Under the pieces are notes generated by a model, which worked only from the letters and a program-made list of their open reading frames with translations, ran no database searches and was not told the DNA's origin. This document shows positions 23,101-35,453 of a stretch of 64,000 nt of DNA, piece after piece (within the stretch, counting starts at the first letter, position 1; every line of letters starts with the position of its first letter). The translations under genes were made by a program, and so were the position numbers. The DNA comes from Mya arenaria. Lineage: Eukaryota; Mollusca; Bivalvia; Myida; Myidae. Where the stretch lies: contig NC_069133.1 of the NCBI RefSeq assembly GCF_026914265.1, positions 4,957,985 through 5,021,984 of the forward strand, given 5' to 3'.

Positions 23101-25195
23101 TCTGAGTGATGATCAATAGCCGGTTAATATTACTATTTTTTGTCGTTTTTTTAATTTAACGTTCTGAGTTATGATCATTAGCCAGTTAATATTACTATTT
23201 TTGTCGTTTTTTTAATTTAACGTTCTGAGTTATGATCATTAGCCGGTTAAAATTACTATTTTTTTTTTTTTTTTAATTTAACGTTCTGAGTGATGATCAA
23301 TAGCCAGTTAATATTACTATTTTTTGTCGTTTTTTTAATTTAACGTTCTGAGTTATGATCATTAGCCAGTTAATATTACTATTTTTGTCGTTTTTTTTAA
23401 TTTAACGTTCTGAGTGATGATCAATGGCCGGTTAATATTACTATTTTTTGTCGTTTTTTTTAATTTAACGTTCTGAGTTATGATCATTAGCCAGTTAATA
23501 TTACTATTTTTGTCGTTTTTTTAATTTAACGTTCTGAGTGATGATCAATAGCCGGTTAATATTACTATTTTTTGTCGTTTTTTTAATTTAACTTTCTGAG
23601 TGATGAACAATAGCGGGTTAATATTACTATTTTTTGTCGTTTTTGACTTTTACGTTCTGAGTGATGATCAATAGCCGGTTAATATTACTTTTTTTTGTCG
23701 TTTTTTTTAATTTAACGTTCTGAGTGATGATCAATAGCCGGTTAATATTACCATTTTTTGTCGTTTTTTTAATTTAACGTTCTGAGTGATGATCAATAGC
23801 TGGTTAATATTACTATTTTTTGTCGTTTTTGACTTTTACGTTCTGAGTGATGATCAATAGCCAGTTAATATTACTATTTTTGTCGCTTTTTTAATCTAAC
23901 GTTCTGAGTGATGATCAATTGCCGGTTAATATTACTATTTTTTGTCTTTTTTTTAATTTAACGTTCTGAGTGATGATCAATAGCCGGTTAATATTGCTAT
24001 TTTTTGTCTTTTTGACTTTTACGTTCTGAGTGATGATCAATAGCCGGTTAATATTACTATTTTTTGTCGTTTTTTTAATTTAACGTTCTGAGTGATCATC
24101 AATAGCCTGTTAATATTACTATTTTTGTCGTTTTTTTAATTTAACGTTCTGAGTGATGATCAATAGCCGGTTAATATTACTATTTTTTGTCGTTTTTTTA
24201 ATTTAACGTTCTGAGTGATGATCAATAGCCGGTTAATATTACTATTTTTGTTGTTTTTTTAATTTAACGTTCTGAGTGATGATCAATAGCCGGTTAATAT
24301 TACTATTTTTGTCGTTTTTTTAATTTAACGTTCTGAGTGATGATCAATAGCCGGTTAATATTACTATTTTTGTCGTTTTTTTAATTTAACGTTCTGAAAT
24401 TTAACGTTCTGAGTTATGATCATTAGCCAGTTAATATTACTATTTTTGTCGTTTTTTTTTAATTTAACGTTCTGAGTTATGATCATTAGCCAGTTAATAT
24501 TACTATTTTTGTCGTTTTTTTAATTTAACGTTCTGAGTTATGATCATTAGCTGGTTAATATTACTTTCTTTTTTTTTTTAATTTAACGTTCTGAGTGATG
24601 ATCAATAGCCAGTTAATATTACTATTTTTGTCGTTTTTTTTAATTTAACGTTCTGAGTGATGATCAATAGCCGGTTAATATTACTATTTTTTGTCGTTTT
24701 TTTAATTTAACGTTCTGAGTGATGATCAATAGCCGGTTAATATTACTATTTTTGTCGTTTTTTTAATTTAACGTTCATAGTGATAATCAATAGCCGGTTA
24801 ATATTACTATTTTTTGTCGTTTTTTTAATTTAACCTTCTGAGTGATGATCATTAGCCGGTTAATATTACTATTTTTTGTTGTTTTTGACTTTTACGTTCT
24901 GAGTGATGATCATTAGCCAGTTAATATTACTATTTTTCTGTCTTTTCCTTCTTTTACGTTCTGAGTGATGGTCAATAGCCAGTTAATATTACTATTTTTT
25001 ATTTTATTTTTTCTACTTTTATGTTCTGAGTGATGATCATTAGCCAGTCAATATTACTATTTTTTGTCGTTTTTTACTTTAACTTTCTGAGTTATAATCA
25101 AAAGCCAGTCATTAATAATGTTTTTTTGTTATTTATGAATTTTACGTTCTGAGTGGTGATCATTAGCCGGTCAATAATATATTTTCTTACTTTTA
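20166..25195. repeat. 62-bp minisatellite, about 80 copies
   Basis: A unit of roughly 62 bp is repeated for 5 kb. It combines TTCTGAGTGATGATCAATAG, GGTTAATATTACTATTTTT, and either GTCGTTTTTTTAATTTAACG or a GTCGTTTTTGACTTTTACG variant. The T-run length varies, so unit length drifts. The left third (to about 21700) mixes CTGTCTTTTCCTTC variants; the centre is more uniform, as expected when recent expansion homogenises the middle. Small deletions (about 20880-20960) and partial duplications (about 23025 and 24390) are present. Confidence 0.95.
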
Positions 25196-25282
25196 TGTGC
25201 TGAATGATGATATATTTAAGTGCAATATTTGATTAACTTTGATTTTATTACAGATTGTACTGTTTCTAGTAAATAATGAGAA

Positions 25283-26514
25283 ATGGCTAGATGTTATACA
25301 ATATCATACATCATGATGTCACCAACAATGTCATGTTCTGAGTATTGGGAAATAGTTGGAGACTCAGCAGTGCAGAAACTAGTTTACTCAGGTATGTTAA
25401 ATGGCTGCTAGGTTACTGTTTGAAAAAATAGTATGCAGATGTGCAAGTGACATTGTGCAACTTTGGGCGTTGGAGAAAATTGTTACAATTTTTGAAGATT
25501 TAATACTTTAACTATTCTCATGTTTTTATAGCAACCATGGCTCTCATCCTTAAAGCATTGCAATTGGCTTTTTAAAAAGACCTGATTGTTGGATAATACC
25601 TTAATGCATCATTAACTTTTTCTTTATTTATGTTCCATATGAGATTCTATAATCAAAATTAATATTACTAGCTTTAATAATTATTGACATTTCATTTGAC
25701 TTTTGACATGTCTTTTGAGTGCTTCCTTAGTCATTAATGTGTAATCATTCAGGGCCCTTATCGCATTCTGTAATGGCTCATTCACCTACAGCATGGCCAA
25801 AGGTTTATACTATTCATCCATGTATTTGTAAAAGAAATGTTTGCATTTTAAAGAGTGTCAGTCAAAAAATAAATGAGCATAATAACCTTGAAGTGATCGG
25901 TTACAAAAGTTGTTATCTTCCAAGCATGGAATATAGTCACATGTAAGTCATGTTCTGCTCTATATTTACAGAATATTTGTTCCAACTGACGGATGATATT
26001 GTCAGATAAGAGCACATTGGCAAGTTGCAGACGTTGACTTTCTGAATTACAGAAAATAGTTTCAGTCAGGTATTGTACATCATGATTGGCATATATATTA
26101 AAAATTTAGTTTTGAACAAAAATTAGCAAAAATGTTTTTTGATAGAGAAATAACAGTGTTTTTCAAGAACATTTTCATTAACAAATTAGACATAAATCTC
26201 ATTGAGATTTTATTTTACATGTCGCAATGCAAAAACAACCAAAAATGGACAGTATATACTTAAGTATACATGAATGGACCAAAACTGCCAAACTTCAATC
26301 CTTGAAAGACCAGAAACTTTCATAATTGAGGTGAATGCACTCATGAAAGTTCCAAATATCAGCAAGTAGTCAGCAAGTCATAACATATTGAAGTTTTCTT
26401 ATAAAACTTTGAAAATGATGGCATATAGTATTTTTCTTTATATCTTCTTTTGTTTGTGTTTCAGGATACCAGAAAGCATCAGGACTTCCAGGGCATGGCT
26501 ATAGCTCCTCCTGA
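25283..26514 (+). CDS. Weak two-exon gene candidate, 52 residues
   Basis: Exon 1 coding 25283-25391 starts at ATG in a good context (GAGAAATGGC) after an acceptor at 25253 and ends in a phase-1 donor (TTACTCAG then GTATGT); it includes SEYWEIVGDSAVQKLVYS. Exon 2 coding 26465-26514 follows acceptor TTTGTGTTTCAG, continues GYQKASGLPGHGYSSS and stops. AATAAA lies at 26558. The phases agree. However, no family is recognised, a second frame of exon 2 is also open, and an internal exon (for example near 25740-25938, before GTAAGT) may be missing. It may be a real small or rapidly evolving gene, or coincidence. Confidence 0.25.
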
Positions 26515-26564
26515 AAGAACATTAGAAACACTTGATTATTTGTGTGAAATACTTTGAAATAAAA

Positions 26565-27899
26565 AATACTCTTACTGCATGATTTAATTCCTAAAGAAAA
26601 TCAATAAACCTAAAGAATGATTTATATATATATATATGTAAAAATATGTTCCAATAAAAGTATCAATTTTTACATTTATCTTTTTAATTTGAATTGCTAT
26701 GAGTATGGATTAAAACCTCTGAAAAATAAAGACAATGGAAATATTAACAGAATCTGGATTTATTTAAATCTAGAGATTTTTTTATAGTCGAGTTAAATGT
26801 CTATCCGGGTCACCTTATTTCCATACATCCATGTAGCAGATACTTCATTTGCTATGTTTGTATCAGAAACATGAATTTCTGATGCTTCTGAAATTTTAAC
26901 TTTATTAAACAAAAAAATAACAATTCAAGAGAAATATGTATCATGTATGTGAAATGAAATGATGGCTGTTATTTCTCAGTAGTTAAACATTTATCTAAAA
27001 ATACAATATTATGTATGTATGTTGGTTTTAGAACAAGTCATTATAAAACAGAATATTTCTGAAAAGTATCAAATGATATGAAGCATAATCAAGCATACCA
27101 ATGCATCATTTTTAATTACAAATGAAAAGAAGATCATAGAAAAAACTGTTACCCAAAATTGTTTTCTATAAAATTCAAAAATTGTTTTTTCTTATTCTAA
27201 ATGTGGGGAACAGTATACAATCACAAACAGTTGAAACAATAATTTGAAACATGAATAGAAGGTGTACAAAGAAATATTGTTGTTGAGCCTGCTCCTCATA
27301 TGAGTGAAGTTGGGAAAATATCCGGCTAATAATACATTTTACCTCTTACAATATGTGATTACGATACCATACATGTAAGGTAGCAAGGACATCTGAACAA
27401 CGAAGCTAGTGTGAATACTTCTATTTGAATTATATTCTTTAATTCCATTCCTTTGTTGTTATTTTCCTCTTCATCCACTTCATCGAGCTTCACAGTTTCT
27501 TGTCTGGTGAATCATCAATGCAGATAGTACATTACATAATTGGTAGGAAAACTAATTTTCACTGCCAACATGATTACTACCGACATCAACATAAAATTCC
27601 TGTCAAAGCTGTAACCTTTTATTTATAACTTCTATTCTATCATTTTCTTTGTAAATTTGTTATTATTGATATATTGTCCTTTGTTTGACAAATTTCATTT
27701 CCAGTTTCTTTCTAGCATATGTTTCTAAATTCTCCAGATCATTAGGCGACTGGTCCATGTTCTTTCTAGCCCTTAGAAGGTGGTTTCGAATGTTTCTGCT
27801 GTTCAGAAAAAAACTTTTGTTGGCCAAACTTATGCCCGGCAGACAAAGTGTCCAGACATTCTCCTTTAGGTGTTTCTTCACACTCCCAGTGTCTGTTAT
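26565..27899. other. AT-rich region, no supported gene
   Basis: Contains a TA microsatellite near 26620. The minus strand is open from about 27940 to 27663 but runs out of the neighbouring GC-rich repeat and shows no domain. Confidence 0.45.
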
Positions 27900-29560
27900 G
27901 CACCAGTCAATTGTAACCACGCCGCCCCCCAGGTCCGGGGAATAGCGGGGACTGACTTTTGGTCCAGCCAATCCTGGGTGCAAATCCCCGCCCTGTGGGG
28001 ATGAACTGATGGTAAAATCCCCACCAAATGCCCCGAACCCTGGGGACACTAGGTAAGGCCATACATGCCGGCGGGGGGAAAAATACCCCGGAATTTCGAT
28101 CCATCCCCTGGTCTCCCGGCGGGAGATAAAAATCCCCCGGAATTTAATTTTTTTTTTTTTTTTTTAAATTTTACATCAGGCAATAATGACAAAATCAAAC
28201 CACAGTATGTGAGTGAAACTCTCCAAAAGTAAACTTTTACAACAAGTGATCAATTAATTTGTAGTAATTATCAAAGGCAAAGAAATATTACTCTTTTGGA
28301 AGGAAGAAATTTATAATATTTATTCTATTCTCTTATTGTCTGAAGGTCATCAAAGCTGATAGAATTAAGCACAATTTTTTAAAAGACTTCGGAGGAAGGT
28401 AAATTTAATTTAATTGTCTCGAAAACATATTTTTCCAATGACATATTTTGTTTTGCAAGTGATTACAGTATGACATGACAGTTTATCATAAAAATATGAT
28501 AAATCATGACATAAAATAATTCTGTATAATGAAAAAGTTAGAGGTTTTCAAAGCAAACTATATGTGAATACATTTTTTCATACTTGCGTCTAAAAATACT
28601 TTAAAATTTCGCCAACTTAGACCTGCTAAAAAAATCCCCCTGAATACAACCAAAATCCCCCTGAATTTTCAGCCTTTTGAACAAATCCCCCTGAATGGTC
28701 CCCAGAAAATATGGCATGTATGGGTAAGGCCCATTCCTCACTATGTTTAGCGCGAAGACAAAACCACGGCATTCACCCTGGCACTGCCGGGGCCACCTGG
28801 AAGATAAAAACACGGCCCATTTCTCTGGCTATCCCAGGTATACCGCTGGACCTGGGGAGGCCATGGTTACTTTCGACTGCTGCATTATACCTTCTTCGAA
28901 TAGCTTATAAATCTTTGCAAAGACCCTTTCATCCATGGGCTCAGATAGTCCAGCAGCATTTGCAAGGTAATGCCATTTATAACTTTGTATATGATTTCAT
29001 AGAAGTCTATATTTACCATTTGCCAATATTTGAGGACTAATAATAAAATTAAAATCAATCAGCATGTTTGCACTTGACCCCATCAGTAACTTTACATTTG
29101 TTTATTTAAAACTTTTAACCAACAACATCCTTTACCTTTATATTATTACGGGAGTAAGTTATTTCGATGTCTGTACATATTTTGTATAAACATGTTGATT
29201 ATATAGTGTTGCTTTCAATATAAACTATCTTTATCATTAACTTCAGTGAAATCCCCGCCAAATGCCCCCGCCCCGCACCCCAGGGACCCTAGGATAGGCC
29301 AAATTCCACCTTTTATGGCGCAGACAAAACCACTGCATTCCTCCGGCACTGCGGGGCCACATAGAAGTAAAAACACAGCCCATTTCCAGTATACCGCCTG
29401 ACCTGGTGGGGCTGTGGATACAACTGATTGTGCATAACACATTCACTTGGCACTGCGGAGCTACCTTGAAGGTTAAAACACGGCCAATTTCCCCGACTAT
29501 CCCCAGACCTGGGGGGACCGTGGTTACAACTGACTGATCAAATAATGCATAGATCCTTCC
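27900..29560. repeat. GC-rich interspersed repeat, diverged copies
   Basis: Blocks at about 27900-28059 plus 28723-28880, 29247-29420 and 29440-29560 share CAAATGCCCC, GACAAAACCACGGCATTC, GGCACTGCCGGGGCCAC, AAAACACGGCCCATTTC and GTGGTTACAACTGACTG. The base composition contrasts sharply with the AT-rich surroundings. One copy is split by the MITE at 28060-28722. The minus-strand frames (27907-29563) arise from the low density of stop codons in GC-rich DNA. Confidence 0.7.
28060..28722. mobile_element. hAT-like MITE with 8-bp target-site duplication
   Basis: Perfect 10-bp termini CATACATGCC and GGCATGTATG enclose 663 bp, flanked by exact duplicates GGTAAGGC at 28052-28059 and 28723-28730. Eight-base duplications are typical of hAT elements. 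The flanking repeat continues uninterrupted across the element when compared with its other copy near 29290, which is an unoccupied site. The ends carry CCCCCGGAATTT and CCCCCTGAAT motifs. No transposase. Confidence 0.88.
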
Positions 29561-31175
29561 CATAGTACTTTACAAGCAAACAAACCCACTCTCATCACAA
29601 TTAAGTGATAATAAATTTTTTCTGAGTGGCAGTTATCATAAATTTGGGCTTTGAAATGCTGTTAAAACGTATATGGTTATCTAAAGCATTAGTCTTTTTT
29701 AACATCACTCAATGATAGTCTGTCACAGCAAAATAATTATAAATGGTGAGCTCAAACATTGAGCTTGACATTCTTCGACCACTGTACAGGCTATTTTTCA
29801 TCGCCCAGAACTAATCTTTCAGTGAAATCACCATATGGTTGGCTAAAACATTAGCAAAAGCAAGCATGCTTGAATCAAAGTATTGAAATCTTCATATGCC
29901 TGAATGTTGAAGTTGATTTTCCGCAACATTGTCAACACTGTAAGCAGCCATGAACGTTTGTAACCTCCTTTTCTAAGAGTTCAAGCTGCAGACAACAGTT
30001 TATAAACATTATGATCTTTGTTGAGCGAATGAAAAGTCGCGACCCCTATGACTTTCAAATTAAAAACATTCTGTTCATGTGAAATGTCAGAATTAGTCAA
30101 TAGTTTAGTTATTTGCGAAAATAGAACATGCAGGAAAAGATTCCACATGAAATGCGTCGGCATAAAAATTAAAAATAGACGATCAGTTGGTAGAAATACA
30201 TAAGACAACTGGTCGTGGCAGTGCATTTGCTGCAACAAAATCAATAGTTAAACAAAATAAAAATAATAGAATTCCTGAAGTACTGAGTTAACCTACAAAT
30301 TTGATTTACATGTAGTTATGCACTGTTTCTTTTTGTATTTCTATTATCAATAGTATACTTATAACTGAATTTAATATGAAAAAAAACACACATAATGTGT
30401 TTGTTAATCATGACATTAATTTTAGTACATGTGCATATTTTATGTTTTTATCTTTGTCTTAATTTATTATTTGTTTTATTGATATAAAATATGAAAAAAA
30501 TGGTGACATAATTATCACAGGCATCTGAATCATTGTTTGTCACTAAAATGTTGTTTAAAACCATTTTGGGTACATACAATGAGATAAACAACACATCTGA
30601 AGATATTTGGTGTCTTTGATATACAAAAAAGAAACAAGGTATGTAACTCAAACTTACCCGATTTCACGGTAGAGTCCAGTTTTATGCAAATTTCTCAACC
30701 AACATAAAAACAATCCATTTTTAAATAAGTGACATGGAAAGAAGAGTCAATTACCTTTAAAATGGTGTGCGATATGTTGGTATAACTATATTGTCTTTAG
30801 ACAAACAAGCATAATTCAATGTCCAATTCTCGTGTTTTTCTTTAGTCGGAAAGAGTCCAGCAAATTCAAATCGTCAATTTTCCCCGTGTAAACAGTACTA
30901 AACACAGACCTATTGAAGTTATTTTATGCTTCAGTGTACAGATAAATTAATTCCATTCCATAATATCACGAAAACCCTAACATCACAATGTTAGAAACAA
31001 CTGTATCAGTCTTTAAACTAAATCCTCTTTAAATTTCGTAGGCAGCTGGCCATTTTACCCACAAGCGCCCCTGGTGGAGATGATGTCATTGACATGTACA
31101 TTTACCATCTTTGTACCGGTATTTGTCAACAGTATCATTTAGTGCGACGTACATATGCTCATAATGAACCAACAG
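29561..31175. other. AT-rich region, nothing recognised
   Basis: Short frames only (29981-30244 and 30448-30651, both minus), no domains or splice support. Confidence 0.5.
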
Positions 31176-32634
31176 CCCAGCAAACATTTGACGTTGGAAA
31201 GATGTTGTAACAACGTCAGAAACTGACGTTGGATATATGTTATATATTGGTTGAAAATGAAAGTTTTTTAGACGTCAGATTCACGACGTTGAAACAACGT
31301 CGGAGTTACGACGTTAGAACAACGTCGGATTTACGACGTTGGAACAACGTCGTGATATCGACTAAAATCCATTGTATAAACATGCATACCACACAGGTAA
31401 CAGGTAATTAAGAATTACCACAGGATTTACCTACATTCATTAACAAACAACTCCGGAATGTACAAGTTTAATTTTCACAACAAATCTGTACAGACACTCA
31501 AACTGTTAAATGATAAAGGCACATTAAACTAATGACACATGGTAAATTTATATGTTTAGAGATGTAGGTTAATTAACGTGTGTAAACAGTTCGTCCTCCA
31601 CCCCGTTGTCTGTCTGGAGCGTACTTCAGACAGAATCCAAATTGCCCCATCAACCTCATGTTCAGTAGCAGAAAACACAGTGACACTAGCTGAAATACAT
31701 AAAAATCTTGTTAAATTAAATGATATTGACTTGAAATTGCTGAAAATATAGTTTTGATATCAAATTCCACACAACAAAATTTCTCAAGTTTTTGGTACAA
31801 TATTTTTTTCATTATCTCTTAGTTGTAATACTTATATTTCAGTAGAGAACAATTAACACTGTTTTCTCATACAAAAAAGTACAAATCGGCGCGATACCAA
31901 TTGAGGGCGAATCGGGTTGAATTACATGTATGCTAAATTTTCATTGAAACCGCCTTGTAAAACAACAGAAAATTATTGCTATAAACCGTTAAACATGCAT
32001 TGTATCAACTTACCTTATTGTATAATTTTAAAAATGTACAGTCGAGACTCTAGAGGAGTAATTGACTATTTCTATCTCGTCAATATTCGTACAACACATG
32101 AGCAATATGGCGGATCGAAATGGGTTCAAAATTGCGCGCGTCTATTTTTAGATAAGGAATTAAACATGCATTTTTTTCGGAATTATCCAAATGCGGGATT
32201 TGAAACTATCGATCTACGTATTTCTGTTAATGTTTGTTCAACAAGATGATTTTAACAACAAAAAAAAAACAAAAAGAAAGAAAAAAAGTCTATAAACATG
32301 CGACACCATGCGGAAATTCCAATTACAGAAACCAAGGGCACCGACAAGGGAAGCAACTTGAAAAATAAAATGATCGAGTTTTAGTATTTATTTGCAGCAG
32401 TATCACGATTTTTCGAGCAACTTCTTGTTACATCATGTGTATATCATGTATAAACTTACAAATACAACATATTACAAACAATAACCAAATCACAACGTCG
32501 GTTCGATGTCTAATTGCGACGTCGGACTGACATCGTGATTTTGACGTTGATACAACGTTGTATTTAAGTCGCCGACGTCGCGACCTAAATCAAACCTATA
32601 TCCAACGTTGATCCAACGTCATGTGTTTGCTGGG
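31176..32634. mobile_element. 1.46-kb inverted-repeat DNA element with ACGTTG subterminal repeats
   Basis: Termini CCCAGCAAACA and TGTTTGCTGGG are perfect inverses over 11 bp and, with interruptions, extend through TTTGACGTTGGA and TCCAACGTCATG. Each end has a cluster of short repeats built on GACGTTG/CAACGTC (31188-31353 and 32489-32618). Such subterminal arrays usually bind the transposase. No transposase ORF is seen; family not assigned. Confidence 0.75.
31573..31689 (-). CDS. Exon-like ORF inside the inverted-repeat element
   Basis: On the minus strand a strong acceptor (TTTTTATGTATTTCAG) is followed by 38 open codons and a stop: a hydrophobic stretch LVSLCFLLLNMRLMGQFGFC, then LKYAPDRQRGGGRTVYTR. 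This could be the terminal exon of a small membrane protein, native or carried by the element. I do not recognise the family and found no upstream exon. Confidence 0.3.
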   Translation of the reverse strand, partial: LVSLCFLLLNMRLMGQFGFCLKYAPDRQRGGGRTVYTR

Positions 32635-32989
32635 AGGGTACTAATGAAACACTGAGTGTTGGGAGAGTCTGTCGTTTCGAGGCACATTGAAATATGACAG
32701 CCCCGTTTTCCTCCTCACACTCTGATGCATCGGCTAAAAAGGTCGACACTGCGCTTTTACCCGACATGTGTCTGTTAAGATTATGTTTTCCTTTTTGAAG
32801 ATTAGTGAGTAAGGTGTTGAAAGGTGCTCATACAATTGTGAATTGGTGGAACCTGAGTGCATAATTAGATTTGCCTCTCCTTGTCTATGCAACATCAATC
32901 CCTTTCCCTCGCCACTTCGTTAGATCTAAGTCCAGTTGTGTAGGTTTTCAATAAGGTTGTTTGAAATGGTCCTTGCATCACTTCGTGGC

Positions 32990-33600
32990 AGTTCTAAAAA
33001 AACACATTTATTTCCTTACCAACAATATACCGCACACAAACACTCATCTGTTCTGTTACACTAATATCAGTCATTTCATCAACTATGATGCCAAAAAACT
33101 GGCATTTTGAAACATCACATACAATCTTTTCACGTATATAGTCAACCATACATGTAATGTTTCCATTTGGAATTGCGATGTATACTTCGCATTCTTTAGA
33201 CTACTTTTCAGATGGTTGGAAAGTTGTTCATCATGTCTGCTTATCCAGTTAATAAAGAAGTTAAAATTGCTACCCTCGCGGTTTTGATCTTTTAACCACC
33301 TCCCTCTAAGAGGAATTTCTCGTGATGAAAGTGTTATAATAACTGGGTGAACTATGGCAATAAGAACATGTCTGTTTTCGAATAATTTATCGGAATAAGC
33401 TGTGCTCAACAATGCATTTATCGATTCTGTTTTTCCTGTACAAACTTTTTTAAATATCACACTAGCGGTTACCTCTTTAATACACATGTGTTTTAGAACT
33501 ATTGTGACTTGGTAAGATACCTATTTTAACCCTTAACAGCATTTTCCAATCTTTAAATGGTGAACAATTAAATTCTATGTGCCTAACATCTGCATGTGCA
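32990..33600 (-). pseudogene. Decayed hAT transposase (ZMYM1/DUF4371-like)
   Basis: Reading down the minus strand from about 33580: FKDWKMLLR, then (33487-33150) IPLRGRWLKDQNREGSNF, NFFINWISRHDEQLSNHL and NAKYTSQFQMETL, matching the DUF4371 region of hAT transposases and ZMYM1-like host proteins. After a shift of frame near 33150 the next block is CDVSKCQFFGIIVDEMTDIS followed by EQMSVCVRYIVGKE, the expected catalytic neighbourhood (IVDE then TD). A stop near 33530 and the frame change mark it as broken. A donor-like GGTAAG near 33015 might instead end an exon. This is DNA-transposon debris. Confidence 0.75.
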
Positions 33601-35053
33601 AACAAAAATTCACTATCGGCATACCGTAGCCAGTTACAGTGCGTCTCCCTAGAAATGTTGAACTTTCTCTGTTTAATTGCAGGTTACTTGGAACAGTTTA
33701 ACATTGAAGTTAAGAATGTTAAATATCTCTTCATACGAAAACTGTCTATGACCAAAACTGCTAAATCCGGACAAACTGTAAAGAGTGTGGAATAAAACAT
33801 TGGAGCAGGCAAAGTAGTTACGACATGAAGTGATAAATACCGGTGCTGCTTGCTTTCGACTTTTTTGCATCACACAGGCGTTTTATTTATAGGTCATACT
33901 AGTTAAATGCAGTTCTTCTCAATGAATCATTGTCGGACCTGGACCTTAGTATCACTTTGTGCAAGTCGTAATGATTTTGTAACCCTTACGTTCATGGCCG
34001 TAAATCTTGACAATGCAGAGGATCATATCAATAAAACCGTCTGCGCCAACCACTCAAAATGTGTCCAGGTCCATCACAAACCCCGATTCTTGACCTGTAT
34101 GAAGCGATGTCTACCAATGTAGGGTAAAATTCATGCGGAATCTTTTGAACAATAGCGCGCAAAAATTGCTGTCGAACGGAGTCGGACAAGGCTCAATAAC
34201 AGCGAGGATCGTGCCTGAACTTGCCTTAGCATCTATAGCTGTTACTACGACATAATACATAATTGTTCTTAGTTCTGTTATATTGTGGTGGTGTCTCGAA
34301 TTCAGATGCAAATTTATTACTTTTCATTACCTTTTTTTATTTTTGCATTGCAAATTTTAACCGATGCTGCTGCCTCGGTGTGCCTCAGTGTGGCTACGGC
34401 GCTGTACAGTAGCAGTTGTAATACCGATGTTTGTAATGCTACTCGCAGTTTTACGAAATGTTTACGATTACCCTTTAAGTTATTTTCATGAAAGAACACA
34501 GCACTTTACAGAATGGGTAGTTGTTTCGTCAACATATCAAGTTTACAGTTCGTCAACCTTATTATAATTAGCAAATAATGTTATCACTGTGTTCACTGTT
34601 CAGTGCTCAAATTCATCTTACTTTTTGTAAATGTATGTATGGATATAATAAGGACTAACTTCTTTGAATGATCTTGCTTTCTTATGATTGAGGAATTTGT
34701 ATTTATTGACCACCATTTCTAGACAGCATCTGTTTTGAAGTTCAATGCTTCGTGACTCGTCGCCAACCAACAGAGTAAAAACGGCGTTGAATAAACAATT
34801 GCCATCACCGGTGCTACGGATAGCTATCTTGGTGGTCGCCTGATATTCCCGCAGGTATGTATTGGCTATTTCGTCCTGTTGGTGTGTTTCAAAATCAGAA
34901 TGAAGTCTTGTTTGAATAGGTATGTCTTTGACAAACAGTTTTTCCTTTTTACTCCATTTAATAAACTCTCAACTCCTATATCTGAATCACGCCTAAGTAA
35001 GCACTGGTTTTCGTTATATTATAGAGGTAATATTATTTATTTTATTATTCCAG
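33601..35053. other. Mixed spacer, no supported gene
   Basis: Several overlapping short frames lie on both strands (34285-34567 especially), none with domain evidence. A donor at 34855 (CCCGCAG then GTATGT) precedes the next exon, but the reading frames do not join without a stop. Confidence 0.4.
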
Positions 35054-35453
35054 ATATGTCTTCATGAACGCCGGAGGAAATGACATCGATGGGCACTGTC
35101 GACCCGAAGAGATCGCTACCAATATAATGAGGCTAGTGTCTGAATTGAAGCAGCGTGGAACAGAGCGTGTGTGGGTGTCTGCCATCGTCCGGAGAGGAAG
35201 ATTTCCGGCACATACGACAATGACACCAACAAAAATCAGAAAATCAGTAAATGAAAGACTTAAAAAGGCTCTTGTGGATGATTATGTCGACATGGGGAAG
35301 CGTCTGACATTCACCAGACATTATGATAGAGACTTAATTGGTTCACCCGGGCAAAAGGGAAGGTGGCATGGACGTGTTTCTTGGAACAGTCCTAAGGTCA
35401 TTCGCAAAAACGCAAAGGGCAGACAAGCGAAAAGTCCTCATGAATGTGGATAA
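35054..35453 (+). CDS. SGNH-hydrolase-like terminal exon (partial)
   Basis: After acceptor TTTATTATTCCAG the frame reads YVFMNAGGNDIDGHC, then LVSELKQRGTERVWVSAIVR, and stops at 35453 after about 132 residues. The GGNDI block with a following helix and a VWVSAIVRRGRF strand resembles block III onward of SGNH-fold esterases (GxND, oxyanion-hole Asn). The usual C-terminal D-x-x-H is not clear; RWHGRVSWN is the nearest candidate. The exon with the GDS serine block was not found upstream. In molluscs such domains often sit in multicopy or transposon-linked genes, so it may be a fragment. Confidence 0.45.

Noticed and set aside
27663-29563. Minus-strand ORFs of 65-128 residues
   Set aside because: Mostly translations of GC-rich interspersed repeats; one crosses the left end of the MITE. 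The segment with KKHLKENVWTLCLPG looks exon-like but has no recognised domain or clear splice sites.
34735-34854. Upstream exon for the SGNH-like gene ending at donor CCCGCAG/GTATGT
   Set aside because: The frame needed to join the next exon contains a stop a few codons before the donor, and no serine block is visible.
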